From JBEIFW01 sp044370695 (GTDB taxonomy: Bacteria > Actinomycetota > Acidimicrobiia > Acidimicrobiales > Ilumatobacteraceae), in contig JBILVB010000165.1 of the NCBI GenBank assembly GCA_044370695.1, forward strand, positions 1-8,219: a stretch of 8,219 nt of DNA. The letters are read 5' to 3'. Below, piece after piece: positions 1 through 6,601 of the stretch. The translations under genes and the position numbers were made by a program. Every line of letters starts with the position of its first letter. Position 1 is the first letter of the stretch. The notes below the pieces were generated by a model. It worked only from the letters and a program-made list of their open reading frames with translations, was not told where the DNA came from and ran no database searches.

Positions 1-1656
1 CAGGGTATGTCCGGGGTCTGGGCGGGCTTCGTTCCGCAGGTCGAGGTCGGCGCACGGTACCGCTACGAACTCGTCACGGCGTCCGGGGCCACGGTGCTCA
101 AGTCCGACCCCCTGGCGCGAGCGACCGAGGTCCCGCCGGCGTCGGCGAGCGTGGTCACCTCGTCGCACTTCGCCTGGGGTGACGGCGATTGGATGGCCGG
201 CCGCGGCGAATCGGGTCGTTCGCTCCGCATCTACGAGGTGCACCTGGGCTCCTGGCGGCCGGGCCTCGGCTACCGCGAACTCGCGGTCCGACTGGCGGAT
301 CACGTCGCCGACCTCGGGTTCACCCACGTGGAGTTGCTGCCCGTGAGCGAGCACCCGTACGCGCCGTCGTGGGGCTACCAGGTCAGCGGGTACTACGCGC
401 CGACGGCGCGCTTCGGCGTGCCCGACGACTTCCGCTTCCTCGTCGATCACCTCCACCGGCGTGGCATCGGCGTGATCGTCGATTGGGTTCCGGCCCACTT
501 CCCCAAGGACGACTGGGCGCTGGCCCGTTTCGACGGCACGGCGCTCTACGAGCACGCCGACCCTCGCCAGGGCGAGCACCCCGATTGGGGAACGTTGGTG
601 TTCAACTACGGCCGCAACGAGGTCCGTAACTTCCTGATCGCGAACGCGCTGTACTGGCTGGAGGAGTTCCACGTCGACGGCCTTCGCGTCGACGCCGTCG
701 CCTCGATGCTCTACCTCGACTATTCCCGGCCGGCCGGAGCGTGGATCCCGAACCGATACGGCGGCCGGGAGAACCTCGAGGCGATCGACTTCCTGCGGGA
801 CCTCAACCGGGTGGTGCGCGCCGAGGTGCCGGGCGCACTGATGATCGCCGAGGAGTCGACCTCGTGGCCGGCGGTGAGCCGCCCGGTGGATCACGGCGGC
901 CTCGGGTTCACCCACAAGTGGAACATGGGGTGGATGCACGACACCCTCGGGTACTTCGAGCGCGACCCCGTCCACCGGCGACATCACCACCGGGATCTCA
1001 CGTTCGGGCTGCTGTACGCCTACACGGAGCGCTTCGTCCTGCCGCTCAGCCACGACGAGGTGGTGCACGGCAAGAGGTCGTTGTTCGGCAAGATGCCCGG
1101 TGACGAGTGGCAACGCTTCGCCAACCTCCGGGCCCTCTACGGCTGGATGTGGGCGTACCCGGGAGCCAAGTTGCTTTTCGCCGGGGGCGAACTCGCGCAG
1201 CGAGGCGAGTGGGACGACCACCGGGGCATCGACTGGTCTGCGCTCGACGCAGCGGCGAACCGCGGCGTACTCGAGCTGGTGCGCACCTTGAACCGCGTGG
1301 TCGGGGAGTGGCCGGCGCTCCAGCGCGATCACGACGCCGCCGGATTCCAGTGGCTCGACGCCGACGACGCCGACCATTCGGTCTATGCGTTCCTGCGCTG
1401 GTCGAACGACGGGGGGCAGGCGGTCGCGTGCGTGGCGAACCTCACCCCGGTTCCCCGCCCCGGGTACCGGCTCGGCGTGCCGTGGGAAGGACGCTGGACG
1501 GTGCTCGTCGATTCCGACGATGCCCGCTTCGAGGGTTCCGGCTTCGCGACCGGCCAGACCGTCGAGGCCGGCGACTGGCCCCACCAGGGGCAGGCCTGCT
1601 CGGCCGTCGTCGACCTCCCACCGTTGGGTGTCCTGCTCCTCGGATCTCCGGCGTGA
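1..1656 (+). CDS. glgB: 1,4-alpha-glucan branching enzyme GlgB (GH13), 5' end missing
   Basis: Makes the alpha-1,6 branches of glycogen by cutting an alpha-1,4 chain and transferring it to a C6 hydroxyl; a cytoplasmic enzyme. The frame is open from base 1, so the gene starts upstream; the ATG at 7 is internal, lying inside a CBM48-like stretch (GMSGVWAGFVP). Counting that Met as 1, the GH13 landmarks are all present: SWGYQVSGYYAP (121-132), DWVPAHFP (159-166), GLRVDAVASM with nucleophile D229, MIAEEST with the acid/base Glu at about 282, LSHDEVVHGKRSL with the transition-state Asp D350, and FAGGELAQ (391-398). The all-beta C-terminal domain follows and ends in PPLGVLLLGSPA. About 551 residues are visible; the usual length is about 730, so roughly 180 N-terminal residues lie outside. 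The TGA stop overlaps the azlC start by 4 bases. Identification is secure. Confidence 0.96.
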   Translation, partial: QGMSGVWAGFVPQVEVGARYRYELVTASGATVLKSDPLARATEVPPASASVVTSSHFAWGDGDWMAGRGESGRSLRIYEVHLGSWRPGLGYRELAVRLADHVADLGFTHVELLPVSEHPYAPSWGYQVSGYYAPTARFGVPDDFRFLVDHLHRRGIGVIVDWVPAHFPKDDWALARFDGTALYEHADPRQGEHPDWGTLVFNYGRNEVRNFLIANALYWLEEFHVDGLRVDAVASMLYLDYSRPAGAWIPNRYGGRENLEAIDFLRDLNRVVRAEVPGALMIAEESTSWPAVSRPVDHGGLGFTHKWNMGWMHDTLGYFERDPVHRRHHHRDLTFGLLYAYTERFVLPLSHDEVVHGKRSLFGKMPGDEWQRFANLRALYGWMWAYPGAKLLFAGGELAQRGEWDDHRGIDWSALDAAANRGVLELVRTLNRVVGEWPALQRDHDAAGFQWLDADDADHSVYAFLRWSNDGGQAVACVANLTPVPRPGYRLGVPWEGRWTVLVDSDDARFEGSGFATGQTVEAGDWPHQGQACSAVVDLPPLGVLLLGSPA

Positions 1657-2309
1657 ACCGATCCCGGTCGCCGATCGCGGGCGGCGTCGTGCTCGGAGCC
1701 GCCGTCGGCGTGTTCGGTGTGGCCTTCGGGGTCCTGGCCACGACCTCGGGGCTCTCGATCGCCCAGGCGTGCGCCATGAGCATCCTGGTGTTCACCGGCG
1801 CGTCGCAGTTCCTCGCCGTGCGGGTGGTCGCCGACGGAGGGCTACCGGTGGCGGCGGTCGCCGGTGCACTGCTGCTGGCTGCGCGCAATGGCGTCTACGG
1901 CATGGCGATGTCGCGTGTCGTGCGCGGGTCACGCGTGCGCCGCGCGATCGCTGCGCAGTTGGTCATCGACGAATCGACCGCGATGGCTGCGGCGCAGGCC
2001 GATCCGGCCGCTCGGGAGCGGGCGTTCTGGGCGACCGGGATGGCGGTCTTCGTGTTCTGGAACGCCGGCACCCTCGGCGGTGCGGTCGTCGGCCGAGGGA
2101 TCGGTGACCCGTCGGCGCTGGGTCTCGACGCAGCCTTCCCCGCAGGGTTCGTGGCCCTGCTGCTTCCACACCTGCGAACCCGGCCCGGCCGGTTGGCGGC
2201 GGGGATCGGGGGCGCGGCTGCGCTCGCCCTGGTCCCGTTCGTCCCGGCGGGCGTGCCGATCCTCGTCGCGTCGTTCGCGACGCTGGTCGGGTTACGGAGA
2301 CCGACGTGA
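1653..2309 (+). CDS. azlC: AzlC family branched-chain amino acid exporter, large subunit
   Basis: Large integral-membrane subunit of the AzlCD (LIV-E type) exporter, which exports branched-chain amino acids and analogues such as azaleucine with the small subunit AzlD. The 218-residue protein is of normal family length. It shows the AzlC hallmark FGVLATTSGLS (about 24-34), followed by MSILVFTGASQFLAV (42-56). An ARNGVYGMAM segment (77-86) stands where relatives have an ARH-type motif, and LVIDESTAMA (103-112) and GLDAAFPAGFVALL (157-170) are also typical. Hydrophobic segments run through most of the length. The chosen start is the GTG at 1653, inside a GTGA overlap with the glgB stop. It puts a short basic N-terminus (NRSRSP) before the first helix, and the frame upstream is glgB coding sequence. 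Only a weak GGA precedes it, so translational coupling to glgB is likely. Substrate specificity is inferred from the family. Confidence 0.92.
   Translation: MNRSRSPIAGGVVLGAAVGVFGVAFGVLATTSGLSIAQACAMSILVFTGASQFLAVRVVADGGLPVAAVAGALLLAARNGVYGMAMSRVVRGSRVRRAIAAQLVIDESTAMAAAQADPAARERAFWATGMAVFVFWNAGTLGGAVVGRGIGDPSALGLDAAFPAGFVALLLPHLRTRPGRLAAGIGGAAALALVPFVPAGVPILVASFATLVGLRRPT
2296..2300 (+). promoter_or_regulatory. Shine-Dalgarno site of azlD
   Basis: GGAGA lies 5 bases before the GTG at 2306, inside the end of azlC. It supports that GTG as the azlD start. It is the only convincing Shine-Dalgarno sequence before a gene start in this window. Confidence 0.6.
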
Positions 2310-2611
2310 GTTGGACGACCATCCTGCTGATAGCGGTCGGCGCCTACTCGTTCAAGGCGCTCGGTCTGCTCGGGCTCGGCGATCGGAAACTGCCGGCAGC
2401 GGCCGAGCGAGTGCTCGCCCTCGTGCCCGCGGCGTTGCTCGCTGCGCTGGTGGTGGTCGACACCTTCTCCTCGGGCCGCAGCCTGGTCCTCGACGCCCGA
2501 GCGGCGGGCGTTGCCGCCGGGGGCACCGCCGCGCTGCTGCGGGCGCCGTTCCCGGCGGTGATCGCCATCGCTGCGCTGGTCGCGGCCGGGATCCGGCAAC
2601 TGGGGGTTTGA
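2306..2611 (+). CDS. azlD: AzlD family branched-chain amino acid exporter, small subunit
   Basis: Small membrane partner of AzlC in the branched-chain amino acid exporter. The 101-residue protein matches the AzlD pattern: an N-terminal helix (SWTTILLIAVGAYSFKALGLL), then a polar LGDRKLP loop with ERVLALVPAALLAAL (about 34-48), then two further hydrophobic segments around 69-78 and 81-95. Three to four membrane segments are expected. The GTG start overlaps the azlC TGA by 4 bases (GTGA) and follows GGAGA, so azlC and azlD are probably co-translated with each other and with glgB. The gene ends 17 bases before the converging lipoprotein gene. The azlC-azlD order is the usual one for this transporter, which strengthens both assignments. 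Confidence 0.9.
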   Translation: MSWTTILLIAVGAYSFKALGLLGLGDRKLPAAAERVLALVPAALLAALVVVDTFSSGRSLVLDARAAGVAAGGTAALLRAPFPAVIAIAALVAAGIRQLGV

Positions 2612-2651
2612 GGCCGGACCCCCGCGGGTCACTCGCCCCGTAGGGGCCGGC
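2602..2651. terminator. Inverted repeats at the convergent azlD / lipoprotein gene ends
   Basis: Several pairings overlap here. GGGGGT (2602-2607) pairs with ACCCCC (2618-2623) around the azlD stop. GCCGG-A-CCCC (2613-2622) pairs with GGGGCCGGC (2643-2651), giving nine base pairs with one bulged A and a loop holding the lipoprotein stop. GCCCC (2635-2639) pairs with GGGGC (2643-2647) over a GTA loop. These could form a bidirectional terminator, but neither strand has a T-tract, and chance pairing is easy at this GC content. Confidence 0.35.
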
Positions 2652-3159
2652 AGGCGGCCGATGTGCGCCAGGTCTCCTGCAGGCCGGGGGCCTGGAGCAC
2701 GTCGAGGCCGCCGGCGAGCACGGTCGTCAGATCGGCCAGGCGGGTGGCGAGATCCGAGAGCGCCTGGTTCGCTCCGGGTCGTGACGGGTCGACGGTGGCG
2801 AGATCACGCCGCAGCGACCCCACCCCGCTCTCGAAGCGGCCGAGCGCGGCGAGCAGCGCGGCGGTCGCCTCGGTGGGGGCTTCGGAACCGCCGCCGACGG
2901 CCAGCGTGTCGCGTCCGGCCCGGACGCTGCCCGCGAGTTCGGCGAGCACCCCGTCGAGCCGGGCACGGTCGGCGCCGGCGAGCGCGCCCAGTGTCGACTG
3001 GGCGTCGGCGGTCCGATCCACGATGGTGCCGATCGATCGGCAGATCCGATCGACGTAGGCCTCGGTGCCGCCGGAGGCGCCGCCGTCACCGCAGCCCGTC
3101 GCGATCGACAGGGCGACGGCGACCACGGTGGCGGTCAGGAGGCGAGCCCGGTGCACCAC
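2629..3159 (-). CDS. Small predicted lipoprotein, function unknown
   Basis: I do not recognise a named family. The 176-residue product begins with a basic n-region (HRAR), a hydrophobic stretch (LLTATVVAVALSIA) and a lipobox-like ATGC with Cys23. It is therefore probably a lipid-anchored protein on the outer face of the membrane, although Ala at -3 makes the lipobox less typical. A Gly/Ser-rich linker (24-32) follows. The rest (33-165) looks helical and rich in Ala, Leu, Arg and Asp, with a run such as YVDRICRSIGTIVDRT. Two further cysteines, C40 and C170, lie near the two ends of the mature domain and could form a disulfide. The start is the GTG at 3159 or the next codon, GTG at 3156; no Shine-Dalgarno precedes either. 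The gene is divergent from the GH57 gene and convergent with azlD. Confidence 0.75.
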   Translation of the reverse strand: MVHRARLLTATVVAVALSIATGCGDGGASGGTEAYVDRICRSIGTIVDRTADAQSTLGALAGADRARLDGVLAELAGSVRAGRDTLAVGGGSEAPTEATAALLAALGRFESGVGSLRRDLATVDPSRPGANQALSDLATRLADLTTVLAGGLDVLQAPGLQETWRTSAACRPLRGE

Positions 3160-3162
3160 GGG

Positions 3163-3168
3163 AGGTTA
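3163..3168 (-). promoter_or_regulatory. Candidate -10 element for the lipoprotein gene
   Basis: On the minus strand this reads TAACCT, matching TANNNT. Six bases separate it from the second GTG codon (3156-3154) and three from the first (3159-3157). A start of transcription 6 bases downstream would give a leaderless mRNA beginning at the second GTG. No clear -35 is visible. Predicted from spacing and consensus only. Confidence 0.4.
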
Positions 3169-3206
3169 GGAGCGGGCGGCTCGGTTCGGTCGGCGATCGC
3201 GCCCGT

Positions 3207-3218
3207 GGCTACGTAGCC
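3207..3218. promoter_or_regulatory. Perfect 12-base palindrome overlapping the GH57 promoter; candidate operator
   Basis: GGCTACGTAGCC is its own reverse complement. It covers five of the six bases of the TAGCCT -10 element and ends 7 bases before the ATG at 3226. A dimeric repressor bound here would block the promoter. No regulator gene is adjacent, so the operator role is inference from position and symmetry. Confidence 0.3.
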
Positions 3219-3219
3219 T
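3214..3219 (+). promoter_or_regulatory. -10 element of a leaderless promoter for the GH57 gene
   Basis: TAGCCT fits TANNNT, and exactly six bases (GGCCGC) separate it from the ATG at 3226, so the A of the ATG would be the +1 base. There is no Shine-Dalgarno before the ATG, as expected for a leaderless mRNA. A -35 box is not recognisable at 16-18 bases upstream. Confidence 0.55.
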
Positions 3220-3225
3220 GGCCGC

Positions 3226-5133
3226 ATGGCGCACGTGGTCGTGCACGGCCACTTCTACCAACCGCCACGGGAGAACCCGTGGAGCGACGTCGTCGGCCGC
3301 CAGCCCTCGGCGGCGCCGTTCCGCGACTGGAACCAGCGCATCACCGCCGAGTGCTACCGGCCCAACGCCTGGGCCCGGATCGTGGACACGGACGGCAACG
3401 TCGTCGGCATCGTGAACAACTACGAGCTGATGAGCTTCGACCTCGGTCCCACGCTCGCTCGCTGGCTCGACCGACACGCTCCCGACGTGCTGGCGCGGAT
3501 GGTGGCGGCGGACCGGGCCGCGTCGACGGCGATCGCCCACCCCTACCACCACGTGATCCTGCCGCTGTGCACCGACCGTGACCGTCGGACCGAGTTGCGG
3601 TGGGGCCGAGCCGAGTTCCGGCACCGGTTCGGGCGGGAACCGGTTGGCATCTGGCTCCCCGAGACCGCCGTGGACGCCCCGACCCTCGAGGACGTTGCCG
3701 CAGAGGGGTTCTCGTTCACGATCCTCGATCCGTCCCAGATCGTCGATGCTGAGCCGGTGGGCCCCGGTGCCTACCGCTGGAGCGGCGCGACCGGTGCGAC
3801 GGTCGATCTCGTCGTGTACGAGGGGTCGGTCAGTCACGACATCGCGTTCGGGATCGACTCGATGTCCTCGGCGGAGCTGATCGCTCGGGCCGTCGGCTCG
3901 GCCGGGACCGCGCCGCTCGTCTGTCTGGCCACCGACGGCGAGACCTTCGGGCACCATCACAAGTTCACCGAGCGCGCCGTCGCCTATGCGCTGGCCGTCG
4001 AGGTTCCCCGACAGGGACATACGACCGGTTCGCTGGAGCGCTGGCTGTCGGTCCACCGACCGACGCGCACCGTCGAGGTACGTCGCAGCGCATGGAGCTG
4101 CGTGCACGGCGTCGAGCGTTGGCGCAGCGATTGCGGCTGCTCCACGGGGGGCGAGCCGGGGTGGTCGCAGGCGTGGCGCGCTCCGCTCCGGTCGGCACTG
4201 GACACCGTACGGGACCAGGCGGCCGCCGCGTTCGAGGAACTCGGCGCCGAGGTGTTCGTCGAGCCGTGGACGGCGCGCGACGACTACGTCGAGGTCGTTC
4301 TCGACCCGAGTCGATGGTCCTGGTTCGCAGATCGGCACCTGCGCCGGGGGGCGTCACACGAGCGGGCCGTCGCGTTGCTCGAGGCACAGCGGCACGCCCT
4401 GGCGATGTACACGAGCTGTGGGTGGTTCTTCGCTGATCCGGCCGGCCTCGAGACGGTACTGGTGCTCCGGCATGCGGCGTGCTGCCTGGAGCGCGTCCGC
4501 GCTGCGGGCGGTCGGGTGTCGGAGGAGGCCGTGCTCGATCGGCTCGGCGAGATTCGCTCGAACCGGCCCGAGGAGGGCGACGGCGCCACGTTGTGGGTCC
4601 GGCGGGTCCGCCCCGGCCGGGAGGAAGCCGTGCTCGAAGCGGCGCTCGACTCCGCCCTGGAGGAGCTCGAGGTGGCCGACGAGGACTGGTTCGAGCGGCA
4701 CCGGAACACGCTGCTCGCCGTCGTCGTGGCCGACGGTGCCCTACCCGATCCGCTCGGTGCTCGCGTCGCCGCCGTGCTCGGCTCCCGGCTCGCCGCCGCC
4801 TTGGGTGTGGTCGAACAGGGTGGCCCCCTGCAGGACGTCACGGGCATCGTCCAGGACTGCCACCTGCTTCGGCTCCGTCCCGCCCACCCGGAGCTGGCGG
4901 AGCGAGCGGGCCGGGCGCTCGCAGCGGTCACCCGACGCGGGGTGGAACGAGCCGATGCCACGGAGGTCGCATCGATGCTGGTCCTGGCCGGCCGCGCCGG
5001 GTTCGCCGTGGCGGCCGAACGGGCCCAGGAAGCCGTGTACGAGGCTGCCCGGGGTGGTGTCTCCCCGGTGGTGGCCGACCTCGGTGCCCTGCTGCGCGTC
5101 ACGGTCGAACCGCGGTGGACGGCACCGCGCTGA
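3226..5133 (+). CDS. Glycoside hydrolase family 57 protein with DUF3536 C-terminal region
   Basis: A predicted cytoplasmic alpha-glucan-active enzyme (amylase or glucanotransferase type); no signal peptide is visible. The N-terminal GH57 barrel opens with VHGHFYQPPRENPW (6-19), then AECYRPNAWARI (41-52) and IVNNYELMSFDLGPTL (62-77). The putative nucleophile is E146 in WLPETAVD, and the acid/base is D237 in LATDGETFGHHHKF. A Cys-rich WSCVHGVERWRSDCGC segment (290-305) and EPWTARDDYVEVVLD (346-360) follow. The DUF3536-type part has RHALAMYTSCGWFF (389-402) and RSNRPEEGDGATLW (444-457), then a helical tail to 635. I recall many relatives being longer (near 800 residues), so the C-terminus may be reduced. 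The ATG at 3226 fits both the family N-terminus and the -10 element. With glgB nearby, a role in glycogen metabolism is likely; the exact reaction is not determined by sequence alone. Confidence 0.92.
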   Translation: MAHVVVHGHFYQPPRENPWSDVVGRQPSAAPFRDWNQRITAECYRPNAWARIVDTDGNVVGIVNNYELMSFDLGPTLARWLDRHAPDVLARMVAADRAASTAIAHPYHHVILPLCTDRDRRTELRWGRAEFRHRFGREPVGIWLPETAVDAPTLEDVAAEGFSFTILDPSQIVDAEPVGPGAYRWSGATGATVDLVVYEGSVSHDIAFGIDSMSSAELIARAVGSAGTAPLVCLATDGETFGHHHKFTERAVAYALAVEVPRQGHTTGSLERWLSVHRPTRTVEVRRSAWSCVHGVERWRSDCGCSTGGEPGWSQAWRAPLRSALDTVRDQAAAAFEELGAEVFVEPWTARDDYVEVVLDPSRWSWFADRHLRRGASHERAVALLEAQRHALAMYTSCGWFFADPAGLETVLVLRHAACCLERVRAAGGRVSEEAVLDRLGEIRSNRPEEGDGATLWVRRVRPGREEAVLEAALDSALEELEVADEDWFERHRNTLLAVVVADGALPDPLGARVAAVLGSRLAAALGVVEQGGPLQDVTGIVQDCHLLRLRPAHPELAERAGRALAAVTRRGVERADATEVASMLVLAGRAGFAVAAERAQEAVYEAARGGVSPVVADLGALLRVTVEPRWTAPR

Positions 5134-5157
5134 CGGCGCACGAGCGCGACCTACGAT
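5130..5157 (+). promoter_or_regulatory. Candidate promoter of the MFS gene (leaderless type)
   Basis: A -10 element TACGAT (5152-5157) lies 7 bases before the GTG at 5165. CTGACG (5130-5135) is a plausible partial -35 at a 16-base spacing and overlaps the GH57 stop codon. With no Shine-Dalgarno present, transcription would begin at or one base before the start codon. The MFS gene thus probably has its own promoter despite being only 31 bases from the GH57 gene. Confidence 0.5.
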
Positions 5158-5164
5158 CATCGCC

Positions 5165-6601
5165 GTGGTGAGTCGGGATCCGTCGGCAGGTCGCCAGATC
5201 GATCCGGGTGCTCGCCGGGACGATCTCGTCCGCCGGTTCACCATCACCCCGTTCATGCGGCTGTCCCGGGTCCACGCGTTGCTGGTCGCCGGGGACGCCG
5301 CAGTCGCCGTGGCGCTCGCCGGGTCGCTGTTCTTCGACGTCGACGCGACCGAGGCGCGGGGCAAGGTCGCGCTCTACCTGCTGCTGACCCTTGCCCCGTT
5401 CTCGATCGTTGCACCGTTGATCGGTCCGGCGATCGACCGCATGGCCGGAGGGCGCCGCCTGATGGTCCTGCTCTCGGCGGCGGGCCGGGGGGTCCTGGCG
5501 CTCGTCGCCGTCGGCCATCTCGACAGCCTGCTGCTCTACCCGCTGGCGTTCGTGTTGTTGGTCCTGGCCAAGGCCTATGCGGTGGCCAAGAGCGCCCTGG
5601 TGCCCACGGTGGTGCGGTCCGACGCCGAACTCGTCGAGGCGAACTCGAAGCTCGGGGTGATCGCAGGGGTGGTCGGGGTCGCCGCCGCACTACCGGCGCT
5701 GCTGCTCAAGCTCGCCGCCGCAGAGTTGGCGATGGCCTTCGCGGCGCTGCTCTTCTGCGCCGGGGTCGTGACGGCGGTTCGTCTGCCCCGTCGGGTGGTG
5801 GTGGCTGCCGAACCCACCCCGGCCGCCGAGCGGGCCGAGCTGCGCAGCCTCGGCATCGTCCTCGCGGCCTCGGCCATGGCCTTCCTGCGCGCCACGGTCG
5901 GGTTCCTGTTCTTCCACGTGGCGTTCTGGTTCCGGAGCGACGACATCGGCGTGCTCTGGTTCGGCTTGGCCGCAGTGTTCTCCGCCCTCGGATCGCTCGC
6001 CGGTAACGCCACGGCGCCGCTCCTGCGTCAGAGCCTCTCCGAGGAACGCATCCTGGTATCCGTGCTGGGCCTCACCGCAGTGGCGGGTCTGCTGGCCGGC
6101 GTGGTCGGCGGCACGATGACCGCTGCGATGCTGGCCTGCACGGTCGGGTATTCGGCAGCGGCCGGGAGGCTCGCGTTCGACGCGATCGTGCAGCGCGACG
6201 CGCCCGATGCGAACCGCGGTCGGGCCTTCGCCCGCTTCGAGACGAAGTTCCAGCTGGCCTGGGTCGCTGCCGCATTCGTTCCGGTCGCGGTGCCGATCCC
6301 GGGCGATCTCGGTCTGCTCGCGGTGAGCGTGCTCAGCGCCATTGCCCTGGGCTCGTATCTCTTCGGGGCCAACTACCTGCGTCGCACCGGTCGGCTCCCT
6401 CCGTCGCTCAAGGGCCGTGCCTGGCGAGAGGTGCAGCGTCGGCGGCAGGTGGTGCGGGAACGCACGGACCCGCGAGGGGTTCGCCGGACCGGGCCGGCCC
6501 TGCCCGACCCGGCGGTGCCGTCCCCGCGCATCGCCGATCGGGCGGACCCGAGCCCTCGACGCTCGCCACCGGGTCCGCTCCCGCCCCCGACGTCAGGCTG
6601 A
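5165..6601 (+). CDS. Major facilitator superfamily transporter
   Basis: A polytopic inner-membrane protein of 478 residues, probably a secondary exporter; the substrate cannot be read from the sequence. A polar N-terminus (1-35) ends in TITPFMRLSRVHALL. Hydrophobic segments then alternate with loops up to about residue 402, consistent with about 12 helices. The loop after helix 2 has the MFS motif A form GPAIDRMAGGRR (87-98). Other recognisable stretches are KAYAVAKSALVPTVV (136-150), LVEANSKLGV (156-165) and NRGRAFARFETKFQLAW (350-366). From about 405 to the end there is a basic, proline-rich cytoplasmic tail of about 75 residues, which is longer than usual. The start is the GTG at 5165, placed by the -10 element; GTG at 5168 is the alternative and differs by one residue. 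The frame is open far upstream, but that part only overlaps GH57 coding sequence. The stop is 8 bases from the converging MCP gene. Confidence 0.88.
   Translation: MVSRDPSAGRQIDPGARRDDLVRRFTITPFMRLSRVHALLVAGDAAVAVALAGSLFFDVDATEARGKVALYLLLTLAPFSIVAPLIGPAIDRMAGGRRLMVLLSAAGRGVLALVAVGHLDSLLLYPLAFVLLVLAKAYAVAKSALVPTVVRSDAELVEANSKLGVIAGVVGVAAALPALLLKLAAAELAMAFAALLFCAGVVTAVRLPRRVVVAAEPTPAAERAELRSLGIVLAASAMAFLRATVGFLFFHVAFWFRSDDIGVLWFGLAAVFSALGSLAGNATAPLLRQSLSEERILVSVLGLTAVAGLLAGVVGGTMTAAMLACTVGYSAAAGRLAFDAIVQRDAPDANRGRAFARFETKFQLAWVAAAFVPVAVPIPGDLGLLAVSVLSAIALGSYLFGANYLRRTGRLPPSLKGRAWREVQRRRQVVRERTDPRGVRRTGPALPDPAVPSPRIADRADPSPRRSPPGPLPPPTSG

Noticed and set aside
7..9. ATG as the true start of glgB
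   Set aside because: It falls inside the CBM48-like region, and the frame is open to base 1. A GlgB starting here would lack about 180 N-terminal residues.
1895..2632. A 245-residue minus strand open frame antisense to azlC and azlD
   Set aside because: It is antisense to two clearly recognisable membrane-protein genes, with a composition (Arg, Pro, Ala, Gln) typical of shadows.
3166..4338. A 390-residue minus strand open frame antisense to the GH57 gene
   Set aside because: It lies over the catalytic half of GH57 and has low-complexity Arg/Asp/Gly-rich content with no family resemblance; a codon-bias shadow.
5154..5162. CGAT-C-ATCG near-palindrome at the MFS promoter as an operator
   Set aside because: Four-base arms are too short to stand out from chance.
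3986..5164. An open frame on the + strand that runs into the MFS gene and would make an 871-residue protein
   Set aside because: The upstream part overlaps the well-conserved GH57 gene in another frame and gives an Arg/Ser/Pro-rich translation typical of out-of-frame GC-rich DNA. The MFS homology begins only after 5165, next to a -10 element.
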